NCBI RefSeq assembly: GCF_006539165.1
Contig: NZ_BJMM01000020.1
Coordinates: forward strand, 78,849-142,848
Direction of reading: 5' to 3'
DNA: 64,000 bases
Source: Streptomyces cacaoi
GTDB taxonomy: Bacteria > Actinomycetota > Actinomycetes > Streptomycetales > Streptomycetaceae
The position numbers and the translations under genes were made by a program. How positions within the stretch are numbered: the stretch's first letter is position 1; each line of letters starts with the position of its first letter. The notes beneath the pieces are model-generated. The model was given only the letters and a program-made list of their open reading frames with translations. It did no database searches and was not told where the DNA came from. This document shows, one piece after another, positions 42,907 through 50,457 of the stretch.

Positions 42907-44223
42907 ATGGAGCGTCATGGGGCGGCCGGGAACGCGCGCAGGGCGCGGTGGAATCTCGGGTTCGGGCTGGTGGCGGCGCTGGTGCTGGTCGGCGTGCTGC
43001 TCTCGGTGCCGGGGGACGGGCAGGCGCGCGGCTGCGGCGGCGCGCGGGTCACCGGCTGGCGGCCCGACGACGCGATGACGGCGGAGCTGACCCGGTACGG
43101 CAACGACAACGCGCGGCTGGACGACTGGACGGGCGGGGACGGCACCCGCTCGGTGCGGCTGCCGGACGGCCGGACCCTGTGGATGTCGGCCGACACGTTC
43201 CTGGACGAGGTGCACGGCGGGAAGTCCCGCGACCCGGGCGCGGTGTGGGTGCGCAACTCGGGGCTGGTGATGTCGGCGCAGGGCAGATTCGAACGCACCC
43301 TGCTGGGCGGCACGGCGCAGCGTCCTGCGGCGCTGTTCCCGGGGACGGCGGCCGGGGACGGGCGCGAGGTGTGGCGGTGGCCGGTGCAGAGCGTCGTCGA
43401 GCCGCGGCGGCCGGGCTCGGCGGAGCAGGTCGTCCGGGTGCTGCTGTGGCAGCGGGAGAAGGGCGAGCCGCCGTGGATCTTCGGGGTGCCGCGGGCCAGC
43501 GAGGTGGCCACGTTCTCGCTGCCGGATCTGCGGCTGGAGTCCATCGACACCGTCTACGCGCCGCAGCACACCGATGTCGAACGGCGCGTCCTCTACGGCA
43601 CGTCGGCGATCACCCGGGACGGCTGGACGTATGTGTTCGGCGCCGACGAGGGCAGCGTCGGCGGGAAGGCGTCCCGTGCGCATGTGGCCCGGGTGCCGCA
43701 GGGGCGGCTGGACGAGCCCGGCGCCTGGGAGTTCTGGGGCGGGGACGGCACGGCCCGGCCGTCGGCGGGCGCCCCGGGACGGGCGGCGGGCTGGCAGCGG
43801 GACCCGGCGAAGTCCACGCCGATACTGGTGGGCCGGACCGAGCAGCGCGGAGCGACCGGCACCTACACCGTGGTACGCCGGGGCGACAGCTGGCTGCTGC
43901 TGACCATGGACGCGGGCGGCCCGGACGGCGGCGGCATCACCGACGTGGTCTCGTACTGGGCGTGCGCGCCGACGGGCCCCTGGCACGGCCCCTCCGCCGT
44001 CGCCCAGCCGCCGCTGCCGCCGGGCGGGGCGCGGTACGGCGCGGTCCCGTACAACCCGCAGGGGCATGCGGAGTTCGGCGCGGACGGCGGTGAACTGCTG
44101 CTGAGCTACGACGTGAACGTCATGCGCTCGCCCTCGGCGATCCACCAGGACGTCTCGCTCTACCGGCCCCGGTTCCTGCGGCTGGAGACCGGTCCGGCGC
44201 GGGGGCCCGGCGCGTCCGGCTGA
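42907..44223 (+). CDS. Secreted or anchored beta-propeller-like protein (DUF4185/DUF5005-like)
   Basis: The protein is 438 residues from ATG 42907; GTG 42904 directly before it is an alternative. An N-terminal hydrophobic segment (FGLVAALVLVGVLLSVPG, about residues 17-34) is an anchor or signal peptide. The outside part has short beta repeats with SVRLPDGRTLWMSADTFLDE, FPGTAAGD, TSAITRDGWTYVFGADEG and VSYWACAPTGPW. This resembles the DUF4185/DUF5005 group of five-bladed propeller, glycoside-binding-like proteins. No catalytic residues can be assigned. The gene lies alone between divergent and convergent neighbours, with a terminator hairpin at 44276-44294. Confidence 0.65.
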   Translation: MERHGAAGNARRARWNLGFGLVAALVLVGVLLSVPGDGQARGCGGARVTGWRPDDAMTAELTRYGNDNARLDDWTGGDGTRSVRLPDGRTLWMSADTFLDEVHGGKSRDPGAVWVRNSGLVMSAQGRFERTLLGGTAQRPAALFPGTAAGDGREVWRWPVQSVVEPRRPGSAEQVVRVLLWQREKGEPPWIFGVPRASEVATFSLPDLRLESIDTVYAPQHTDVERRVLYGTSAITRDGWTYVFGADEGSVGGKASRAHVARVPQGRLDEPGAWEFWGGDGTARPSAGAPGRAAGWQRDPAKSTPILVGRTEQRGATGTYTVVRRGDSWLLLTMDAGGPDGGGITDVVSYWACAPTGPWHGPSAVAQPPLPPGGARYGAVPYNPQGHAEFGADGGELLLSYDVNVMRSPSAIHQDVSLYRPRFLRLETGPARGPGASG

Positions 44224-44275
44224 GGCCCGTCCGGCCACCGCGTCCCGTCCACCGGAGGCCCGTCCCGGTGGCGGG

Positions 44276-44294
44276 GCCCGGCGGCTCGCCGGGC
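44276..44294. terminator. Hairpin between convergent genes
   Basis: GCCCGGCG (44276-44283) pairs perfectly with CGCCGGGC (44287-44294) across a 3-base loop, between the convergent propeller-like and P-loop genes. Confidence 0.6.
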
Positions 44295-44373
44295 GGGCGT
44301 CGGCAGCCGGGGGTGCTCGGCCTCTCGGACCCGGGCGGGACCCGTCGGGCCGGGGGCCGGCCGGTGCGCGGGC

Positions 44374-44874
44374 TCAGCCCTCGACAAGGGTGACGGGCAA
44401 CCCCTCGTCCGGGCCCGGCGGTTCGAAGAGCCGGGCGAGATGGCGTACGCCCGCGGCGTCCAGGGGGTGTGCACCGGGCCGGCGGGCCGCGGTGCGTGCC
44501 TCGGCCCGGGCCACGGCGGTCTCCAGCGGTACCCGGACGTGGTGGAGCCGTGCGGCGTACCCGGCGGATACGGCCCACTCACGCCAGTACGCGCGGCGGT
44601 CCCGGCTCCACTGGTTCCAGTCGAACACCACGTCGGTGCCGGCGCGCAGCACCTGGAGCGCGGTCTCCCGGATCACCTCCTGGCAGGCCGCCGCCAGGCC
44701 CGGGTAGGCCGCGTCGTCGTAGCGGACATCGGGGTACAGGCGCAGCATCCAGGCGTCGAGCCCGAACCGCACGGCGGGCAGCCGCTCGGCGAGCTGCCGC
44801 GCGTACGTCGTCTTCCCGGCGCCGTTGAGCCCGCACAGCAGGTGGACGACGGGCCGGCCACCGCGCGCACTCAT
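44374..44874 (-). CDS. P-loop kinase-like ATP-binding protein (AAA_33 type)
   Basis: The protein is 166 residues, with Walker A GLNGAGKTTYARQL at residues 15-28. FGLDAWMLRLYPDVRYDD and DVVFDWNQWSRDRRAYWREWA contain the Asp residues that bind substrate and Mg2+. The helix with ETAVARAEARTAAR forms an Arg-rich lid. The size and motifs fit small zeta-toxin/AAA_33-type kinases acting on a small molecule or nucleic acid end. No antitoxin-like partner lies next to it, so a toxin role is not supported. It may follow nhaA transcription or be independent. Confidence 0.78.
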   Translation of the reverse strand: MSARGGRPVVHLLCGLNGAGKTTYARQLAERLPAVRFGLDAWMLRLYPDVRYDDAAYPGLAAACQEVIRETALQVLRAGTDVVFDWNQWSRDRRAYWREWAVSAGYAARLHHVRVPLETAVARAEARTAARRPGAHPLDAAGVRHLARLFEPPGPDEGLPVTLVEG

Positions 44875-45071
44875 CCGCTCCTCCTGTCCCGGGGCTGCCC
44901 GTTCGGATACCGCCCCTTCCGGTGCTTTCCGTCCCGGGGTTCGCCGTCCCGGGCTGCGCCGTCGTCCCGGCGCCCGCGCAGGGCGGCCGGCGGGCGGGGC
45001 GGGAACGTCGTCACCCCGGGGTCGGCGTCCCTGGGGCGACGCCGGCGGGCCGGGCGCCGGGGCCGGCCTGG

Positions 45072-46817
45072 TCAGGTGCGGCCGGGACCTTCCGGAGGCC
45101 CGTCCGGGGAGCCGTCGGAGGGACCGCGGGAGGGGCCGTCGGCGGAGCCGCGGGTGGGGTCACCGGAGCTGGGGCCGGTGCCGGTGCCGGTGCCGGTGCC
45201 GGAGCCGGGGCCGGGCTTGGAGCCGGAGCCGGGCTCGGAGCTGGAGCCGGATCCGGGACCGGGCTCGGAGCTGGAGCCGGGGCCGGAGTCGGAGTCGGGA
45301 ACGGGGCCGTGCGGGGTGCCGGGGCGGACGGGGCGGCGCATGGCTTCCGCCGCGCGGCGGGCCGCCTCCGTGGGGCGCAGGGCGTGGTCCACGGGCTGGT
45401 CGATGTCGGCGACGCCGTCGGCGTCCTCGTCCCTGGTCTCCTCCTCCCACAGCCGGCGGTACTTGGCGTCACGCAGCTTCAGCAGGACGCAGGCGACCGC
45501 GGCGGCGAACAGGGAGCCCAGCAGCACGGCCGCCTTGGTGTGCTCGGTGACACCGGCGTCGGTGAACGCCAGCTCCGTGACGAGCAGCGAGACGGTGAAG
45601 CCGATACCGGCGAGCATGGCGACCCCGGCGATATCGGCCCAGGCCAGATCGGAACCGAGTCTGGCCCGGGTGAACCGGGCCGTCAGATAGGTGCCGCCGA
45701 ACACGCCGAGGAACTTCCCGGCGAACAGCCCGAGCATCACGCCGAGCGCCTCGGGCTGCCGGAACGTCTCCGCCAGCGCCGAGCCGGAGACGCCGACCCC
45801 GGCGGCGAACAGGGCGAAGACGGGCACGGCGAACCCGGCGGACAGCGGGCGCACCAGATGTTCGACGCGCTCGGCCGGCGAACTGCCCGTGTCGCCCGCG
45901 CCGGAGCCTGGGCGGTCCGGCCGGACGCGCAGCATCAGGCCCATGGCGACACCGGCGATGGTCGCGTGCACCCCGCTGTTGTAGGCCAGCGCCCAGATGA
46001 CCACGCCGAGCGGCACATACAGATACCAGCCGCGCACCCGCAGATTGACGTGCAGGACCCGGAAGACGATCAGCCCGACGACGGCACCGGCGAAGGCCGC
46101 CCAGTTGAGGGTCGAGGTGTAGAAGACGGCGATGACGAGGATCGCGCCGAGGTCGTCCACGATGGCCAGGGTGAGCAGGAAGGCACGCAGCCCCGAGGGC
46201 AGGTTGGTGCCGATGACGGCGAGCACCCCGAGCGCGAAGGCGATGTCGGTGGCCATGGGGACGGCCCAGCCGTGCATCTGCCCCCCGCCGGCGAGGTTCA
46301 CCGCGACGTAGCACAGCGCGGGCACCGCCATGCCGCACACGGCCGCCACGACGGGCAGTGCGGCGGCGGCCGGTCTGCGCAGCTCGCCCACCGTCAGCTC
46401 GCGCTTCAGCTCGATGCCCGCGACGAAGAAGAAGACGGTGAGGATGCCGTCGGAGGCCCAGTGCTCGACGGACAGGTCCAGGCCGAGCGCCGGGATGCCG
46501 AAGTGGAACGAGCGGACCGTCTCGTAGAGGTGGCTGAGCGGGGTGTTCGCGCACAGCAGCGCCACCACGGTGGCCACCAGCAGCACGGTGCCGCCGACGG
46601 TCTCGGTCCGCAGCGCGTCGGTCAGCAGCCTGCGCTCCCGCGCGGAGGGCCGGGCGAAGAGAGCCGTGCCGGTGCCGTCGGGGCTGTCGGTGCCGTCGGC
46701 GCTACCCGCACCGGCCGCGTCTGCACCGTCGGGAGCCGTCGCCCCGGGGGCCTCGGCGCCCTCGTGCGACGGGGCGGGCTGCTCGGGGCTGCGGTCGTCG
46801 CCGTGCGGCGCTGCCAT
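45072..46817 (-). CDS. nhaA: Na+/H+ antiporter NhaA
   Basis: The protein is 581 residues from the ATG of MAAPHGDDRSPE. The first 55 residues are disordered. Residues about 65-480 are NhaA with a dozen hydrophobic segments. The key acidic residues are seen in MATDIAFALGVLAVIG and LTLAIVDDLGAILVIAVFY, which hold the ion-binding Asp pair. It exchanges Na+ for H+ across the membrane. The C-terminal 100 residues are a low-complexity tail of Ser/Gly/Pro/Glu/Thr repeats (GSSSEPGPGSGSSSEPGSGS). The catalytic core is of normal length, so the protein should be functional. Confidence 0.92.
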   Translation of the reverse strand: MAAPHGDDRSPEQPAPSHEGAEAPGATAPDGADAAGAGSADGTDSPDGTGTALFARPSARERRLLTDALRTETVGGTVLLVATVVALLCANTPLSHLYETVRSFHFGIPALGLDLSVEHWASDGILTVFFFVAGIELKRELTVGELRRPAAAALPVVAAVCGMAVPALCYVAVNLAGGGQMHGWAVPMATDIAFALGVLAVIGTNLPSGLRAFLLTLAIVDDLGAILVIAVFYTSTLNWAAFAGAVVGLIVFRVLHVNLRVRGWYLYVPLGVVIWALAYNSGVHATIAGVAMGLMLRVRPDRPGSGAGDTGSSPAERVEHLVRPLSAGFAVPVFALFAAGVGVSGSALAETFRQPEALGVMLGLFAGKFLGVFGGTYLTARFTRARLGSDLAWADIAGVAMLAGIGFTVSLLVTELAFTDAGVTEHTKAAVLLGSLFAAAVACVLLKLRDAKYRRLWEEETRDEDADGVADIDQPVDHALRPTEAARRAAEAMRRPVRPGTPHGPVPDSDSGPGSSSEPGPGSGSSSEPGSGSKPGPGSGTGTGTGTGPSSGDPTRGSADGPSRGPSDGSPDGPPEGPGRT

Positions 46818-46996
46818 GGAGTCTCCGGGGACGCGTAGGGCCAGTAGATGCGGAGATCCGCACCGCCGACCAGTCTTCCCGGCACACCTGTGACGTCTTG
46901 ATGTGATCTTGACGTTCCCCTCCACCGTACTGGTCGGGGAGCGCGCCGGCGCAAGAGGGGCGGTGAGCACGGCCACCACGAGCCCGGACATGAGCG

Positions 46997-47025
46997 GCCC
47001 CCTTCGCCGTCGCGACGAAGGGGGC
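46997..47025. terminator. Hairpin after the DUF397 genes
   Basis: GCCCCCTTCG (46997-47006) pairs perfectly with CGAAGGGGGC (47016-47025) across a 9-base loop. It lies 24 bases past the last DUF397 stop and before nhaA on the same strand. Confidence 0.7.
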
Positions 47026-47049
47026 GCTTTCGCTGTCGGCGCGCTGTCT

Positions 47050-47259
47050 TCAGGCGTCGAAGCCGCGCGCCTTGACGTGTGCGATGAAGCCTGCGAATGC
47101 GTTCGGGGGGAAGGAGAGGACGGGTCCCTCCGGGTTTTTGCTGTCCCGTACGGGGACCGGGCCGTTCGCAGCGGCGGAGGCGGGAGACCACTCAAGGCAG
47201 TTGCCACCCTCGGGGCTGCTGTAGCTCGACTTGACCCACCGGGTCGGTCCGATCTTCAC
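47050..47259 (-). CDS. DUF397 protein, second copy
   Basis: The protein is 69 residues: MKIGPTRWVKSSYSSPEGGN and CLEWSP, then VPVRDSKNPEGPVLSFPPNAF and a divergent tail ARGFDA. WxKSSYSxxxGxxCxE and VRDSKxP are the DUF397 signatures. These small proteins are encoded beside XRE/DUF5753 regulators in Streptomyces and are thought to work with them (BldB-like or antitoxin-like roles have been suggested). The gene is a near-identical tandem duplicate of the next one upstream. The final bases of the regulator gene were duplicated with it. Confidence 0.9.
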   Translation of the reverse strand: MKIGPTRWVKSSYSSPEGGNCLEWSPASAAANGPVPVRDSKNPEGPVLSFPPNAFAGFIAHVKARGFDA

Positions 47260-47318
47260 GACAGTGCCTCCATGTGCTCTGCGATCAGGCGTGCGCTCTC
47301 CCTGGGCGAGAGTGCGCT
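47256..47318 (-). pseudogene. Orphan 3' end of the XRE regulator gene
   Basis: This stretch encodes SPRESARLIAEHMEALS and stop, matching the last residues of the XRE regulator (SPRESAHLIAEHMEALS) at 47529-47600. It is a remnant copied by the tandem duplication and has no DNA-binding part. Confidence 0.75.
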
Positions 47319-47322
47319 GTAT

Positions 47323-47532
47323 TCAGGCGTTGCGGTTGTGTGCCTTGACGTGTGCGATGAAGCCTGCGAATGCGTTCGGGGGGAAGGAGAGGACGGGTCC
47401 CTCCGGGTTTTTGCTGTCCCGTACGGGGACCGGGCCGTTCGCAGCGGCGGAGGCGGGAGACCACTCAAGGCAGTTGCCACCCTCTGCGCTGCTGTAGCTC
47501 GACTTGACCCACCGGGTAGGCCCAAACTTCAC
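47323..47532 (-). CDS. DUF397 protein, first copy
   Basis: The protein is 69 residues, starting MKFGPTRWVKSSYSSAEGGN with CLEWSP and VRDSKNPEGPVLSFPPNAF and ending AHNRNA. Its ATG overlaps the stop of the XRE/DUF5753 regulator by 4 bases, the standard arrangement for this gene pair, so it is co-translated with the regulator. This is probably the ancestral copy, because its upstream junction with the full regulator is intact. Confidence 0.92.
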   Translation of the reverse strand: MKFGPTRWVKSSYSSAEGGNCLEWSPASAAANGPVPVRDSKNPEGPVLSFPPNAFAGFIAHVKAHNRNA

Positions 47533-48374
47533 GACAGTGCCTCCATGTGCTCTGCGATCAGGTGTGCGCTCTCCCTGGGCGAGAGTGCGTCGCTGGTGAT
47601 TTCATCGTAGGTCCGCAGCGCCGTGTGAACGTGATCCAGATCCTCGATGATCCCCGCTGTTCGGTAGCTCTCCACACAGACCGCCACGGCATGGGCCGGT
47701 GAGGTCAGGAGCGATACCGGTCCGTCGCTGAACAGGTGCGCCGGTGCGTCGAGCGGCAGGATCTGTACCCGGACTGTGGGGCGTTCCCCAGCCGTCACCA
47801 GAGCCTGAAGCTGCTCGCGCATCACGTCCGGTGGACAGAAGCGGCGGCGTAGCACCGACTCGCACAGGACCAGGCGTACATCGGGTGGGGTCTCGCTCTC
47901 GTAGATCGCTTGGCGGAGGAGCCGGTTGGCGACGAACGCCGCCACCTCGTCGTCACCCGCGAGGGGAGAGCCACCCTTGACCAGGCAGCGGGCGTACCGC
48001 GCTGTCTGGAAGAGCCCGGGAACGATGGTGGGCGACCACTCACGGATGGCCACCGCCGCGCGCTCCAGCGCCATACGCCGCCGGTACAGCGTCGGGAACG
48101 AGGAAGCCACGGATTCCTCGTACAGCCGCTTGAACTTGCCGTCCGTGCCCAACACCTGGTCCAGCCGGGCGGGCAGCGCCGGAGGAATCGGGCCGTCGCA
48201 ACGCTCCACGCGGGAAATCGTGCTCTTGGAGGTCCGGGTCATACGGGCCAATTCGGTCTGTGTGAGCGGCTTTCCCGGGTACAGCTCGCGGGCGCTCCTG
48301 CATTCTTCCGCGAACCGGCGGCGCGGGTCCTCCGCGTCTTCGGGGACGCCGGTGTCCCCCGTCTCCGCGCCCAT
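47529..48374 (-). CDS. XRE-family regulator with DUF5753 domain
   Basis: The protein is 281 residues. Residues about 20-75 are a lambda-repressor-like helix-turn-helix (ARELYPGKPLTQTELARMTRTSKSTISRVER). The rest is a DUF5753 domain with IREWSPTIVPGLFQTARYARCLV, RQAIYESETPPDVRLVLCESVLRR, VRVQILPLDAPAH and AVCVESYR. Such regulators, paired with DUF397, are numerous in Streptomyces and control development or metabolism. Nested inverted repeats directly upstream (48385-48412) are probable autoregulatory sites. It is divergent from the group of very small genes. Confidence 0.93.
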   Translation of the reverse strand: MGAETGDTGVPEDAEDPRRRFAEECRSARELYPGKPLTQTELARMTRTSKSTISRVERCDGPIPPALPARLDQVLGTDGKFKRLYEESVASSFPTLYRRRMALERAAVAIREWSPTIVPGLFQTARYARCLVKGGSPLAGDDEVAAFVANRLLRQAIYESETPPDVRLVLCESVLRRRFCPPDVMREQLQALVTAGERPTVRVQILPLDAPAHLFSDGPVSLLTSPAHAVAVCVESYRTAGIIEDLDHVHTALRTYDEITSDALSPRESAHLIAEHMEALS

Positions 48375-48384
48375 ATCTCCCCCT

Positions 48385-48412
48385 GACCACGCGTCTGGTC
48401 ACGCGTTGTGAC
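48385..48412. promoter_or_regulatory. Overlapping inverted repeats upstream of the XRE gene
   Basis: GACCA-CGCGTC-TGGTC (48385-48400) and GTCAC-GCGTT-GTGAC (48398-48412) overlap by three bases and start 11 bases before the XRE start codon. Both contain CGCGT. They fit an operator for the adjacent regulator; this is inferred. Confidence 0.55.
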
Positions 48413-48615
48413 AGTGCTGTTCTCAACGGTCAGCGGCCTGTGCATATGCCGCCAGTACCAAGTTCCAGGTTGGACGCCGAACTCCCCCCAAGGGCAGCCA
48501 TCCATGCTTCAGGCTTGCCATCGGCCCGCTGCACAGCGTGAGTGTGCGGTCACGGCTGCTCGGAGCGCTCCCGGGGGGAACGAAGCCCAACCGGACTGGT
48601 GGAGGAGATGGTCTC

Positions 48616-48822
48616 ATGGGCACTTGTGCCCAAAGGGGGTTTGTCGGCCCAAAGTTGACAAACCCGGATGAATATGCTCTTGCATGGGAGCTGTGTCGGT
48701 TCGACCCCGATGCCTGGGCGGTGCGCGCCACGTACGCTCCCGGCGGCACCGGCCCGTACCCGCCGATGGGTCGGGCCCTGCTGCGCGGAGTGCAGGCCGG
48801 GTTGAGGCGCCTGCTGCCATGA
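48616..48822 (+). CDS. Small hypothetical protein
   Basis: The protein is 68 residues from ATG 48616. The frame is open to 48538, and the start is uncertain because GGAGG lies a little far upstream (12 bases). LTNPDEYALAWELCRFDPDAWAVRATYAPGG suggests a compact soluble protein, and no family is recognised. A GTTTGTC/GACAAAC inverted repeat (48639-48663) and a TTGACA word lie inside the frame, so a downstream start is possible. The stop overlaps the start of the next small gene (ATGA). Confidence 0.55.
   Translation: MGTCAQRGFVGPKLTNPDEYALAWELCRFDPDAWAVRATYAPGGTGPYPPMGRALLRGVQAGLRRLLP
48639..48663. promoter_or_regulatory. GTTTGTC-GACAAAC inverted repeat
   Basis: A perfect 7-bp inverted repeat with an 11-base spacer, containing TTGACA at 48655-48660. 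It could be an operator-promoter for the small genes if translation starts downstream of it, or simply a hairpin in the first coding region. Confidence 0.35.
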
Positions 48823-49016
48823 CCACCCCGGAGGAAGCTCGCGCGGCCCCGGTCGCGCAGGGCCCGGAGTTGGAGCCCGTGCCCGTCCCTGAGTGCGACG
48901 TGTGTCAGGCCCTGGCCGAAGACCGCGAGGCGGCGCGCGCCAAGGGGTACCGGCTGACCGTCCGCAGCTGCAACGCCGTCATCGCAGGCCACCCGCACGG
49001 GCGGGGAGCGCGGTGA
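48819..49016 (+). CDS. Small Cys-containing hypothetical protein
   Basis: The protein is 65 residues from ATG 48819, overlapping the previous stop by 4 bases. MTTPEEARAAPVAQGPELEP is followed by VPVPECDVCQALAEDREAARAKG and YRLTVRSCNAVIAGHPHGRG. The C-x-x-C pair, a third Cys and the final His residues could bind zinc. No named family is recognised. Being coupled to the preceding gene and divergent from the XRE/DUF397 pair suggests the small genes and regulator form one unit. Confidence 0.65.
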   Translation: MTTPEEARAAPVAQGPELEPVPVPECDVCQALAEDREAARAKGYRLTVRSCNAVIAGHPHGRGAR

Positions 49017-49085
49017 GGCATCCCCGTCCCCGACGACAGCACCACTGGGCAACCACCGTCGACACGGAACGAAGGAGGCAGCGGC

Positions 49086-49247
49086 ATGGCCGCCGTCATC
49101 GTGATCGAAATGACCGGTAAGGCAGGCAAGGCCGACAAGGCACCGCCCCGAATCAGCGAGGGGCTGAAGGAAGTCGCCACCGCCGACGACACGGAGGAGT
49201 GCGCCGCCGACGCCGCTCCCGGGTGCGGCGACGACAATCCCTCCCGG
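49086..49247 (+). CDS. Very small acidic protein with strong ribosome site
   Basis: This 53-residue protein is easily missed because of its size. AAGGAGG stands seven bases upstream of ATG 49086, the best ribosome site in this part of the window. The sequence begins MAAVIVIEMTGKAGKADKAP, continues with ISEGLKEVATADDTEECAAD and ends APGCGDDNPSR. Its two Cys near the acidic C terminus, after a hydrophobic start, give a peptide-precursor-like look, but no modification enzyme lies nearby. It follows the Cys-containing small gene by 69 bases. Function unknown. Confidence 0.6.
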
Positions 49248-50457
49248 TGATCAGCCACCTCGCGTGACCGCCTGGCGTCGGGAGTCGACTGTCACAGGGG
49301 TGTCGCTGTGCCACAGGGCTGTCGCACGGGTGTGGCACGGCTATGGCTGCCGGGGCGGAACCGGGGGCGGTTCCCGGGCGGGTGGGACATCAAGACGGCA
49401 TAAAGATTGCCGGTTCGCGGCAATGCCCTCGCGGTGCGCTGCTTGTCACGATGGGGCCCGCCGCGCCGGGGGGTGACGGCGGCCGGTGAGGAGGGGAGCG
49501 GCGGGGGTGATGTCGCCCGCCGCGACCACCGGCACGGGGACGGGTCCGCTGCCGACGGGGGTGGCGGCGGATCGACGGGCAGAGGGGACGACGCCTTCGA
49601 CGGGGGTGAAGGCGCCGGCCCCTCTGTCGTTTCCGCCCCTCGGGTGCGGGAGGGGCGCGGTCCGGAGCGGCGGCGCGGGCCGGAACGGCCTCCTTCGCTT
49701 TCTGCCGTGGTTGCCGGAATCGGGAGCGGGGCCCTCGGCGGGCAGCCGTTCGGTGGGTAGGCGACCTCGGGCTCCTCGGCGGACAGGTCCCCGGGTCTCT
49801 CGGTGGCAGGTCCTCGGGGCCTCGGCGGATGTGCGCTCGGTCCCTCAGTGGGTGGGCTCCCGGTCCCTCAGTGGGTGGAGTGCCGTGCCGGTCCCCTGCT
49901 CGGCTCGCCGCCAACGAGGCCGACTTTTCCGGGGTTTCGGTCCTCTCCGGAGTTCAGGAGTTCCGGAGTTCTCGGGTGGGGTTTTCCGAGGTGCGGTTCT
50001 CGACGTTCTCCCGGTTTTCCGCAATTCCCCGCGGGGGAGGGGTGATCCGGGTATCCGTGATCCGTTGCGGGCTCCCGTGGCCGTGCTCGCCGGAGGCCGT
50101 GTGTTGCCGTGCCGGGCGGTGTGCCGCGGTGGCTGGAGCGGGCCGTCGGGCGTCGGAACGCCGTCCGATCTCCGAATTGCCGGGCGTCTGCGCAGAAATG
50201 GTGCCTCGTGTGTGCGGGTGGTGATCCCGGGGGTTTCTGTCCGTTCCCGAGGGGTTCCACAACTCCCTTTCGCCCGGGGGCTCATGGGGCCGGATGCGCC
50301 TTGAGGGGGTCTGGGGCCGCTGATAGTGTGCCTTGGGTTTACAACGCGTAGTCGCCTGCGGTGGGGAACCGAGGTGGCGACAGCGGATCATCGCGTGGGG
50401 ATCAACGGGTTCGGGGGGCTTTCATGGCCGTGGTGACGGGGTGACGGGGGTGGCGGG
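49248..50457. other. Gene-poor stretch before the Tad operon
   Basis: These 1.2 kb have no frame with convincing protein character. A 272-codon open frame at 49486-50304 translates to an Arg/Gly/Ser-rich shadow. Bases 49740-49880 hold degenerate repeats around CTCGGTGG and CCCTCAGTGGGTGG. Bases 49920-50270 are poorer in G+C than the surroundings and rich in TTCCGG(A/G) words. A good promoter for the Tad operon lies at 50301-50329. Confidence 0.5.
50301..50329 (+). promoter_or_regulatory. Promoter of the Tad pilus operon
   Basis: TTGAGG at 50301-50306 and TAGTGT at 50324-50329 are separated by exactly 17 bases, a good match to the principal Streptomyces sigma consensus. The first gene starts about 120 bases downstream. 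Confidence 0.55.

Larger units (their letters stand above)
47050..47595 (-). repeat. 273-bp tandem duplication carrying DUF397
   Basis: The segment 47050-47322 is repeated at 47323-47595 with a period of 273 bases. Each unit holds one DUF397 gene plus about 60 bases that encode the end of the XRE regulator (RLIAEHMEALS). In the downstream unit this end is an orphan fragment at about 47256-47318. The two DUF397 proteins differ at two internal positions and in the last six residues. Confidence 0.88.

Noticed and set aside
39000..44093. A 1753-codon open frame on the + strand over the membrane-protein and DUF1266 genes
   Set aside because: Its translation is Arg/Gly/Pro-rich shadow, whereas the - strand frames give membrane helices, coupled starts and a recognisable DUF1266 pattern.
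44374..44874. Zeta-type toxin of a toxin-antitoxin pair
   Set aside because: The kinase fold fits, but no small antitoxin gene is adjacent; a general P-loop kinase call is safer.
49486..50304. 272-codon open frame in the gene-poor stretch
   Set aside because: The composition is Arg/Ser/Gly/Pro-rich with no hydrophobic core, no ribosome site and no recognisable motif.
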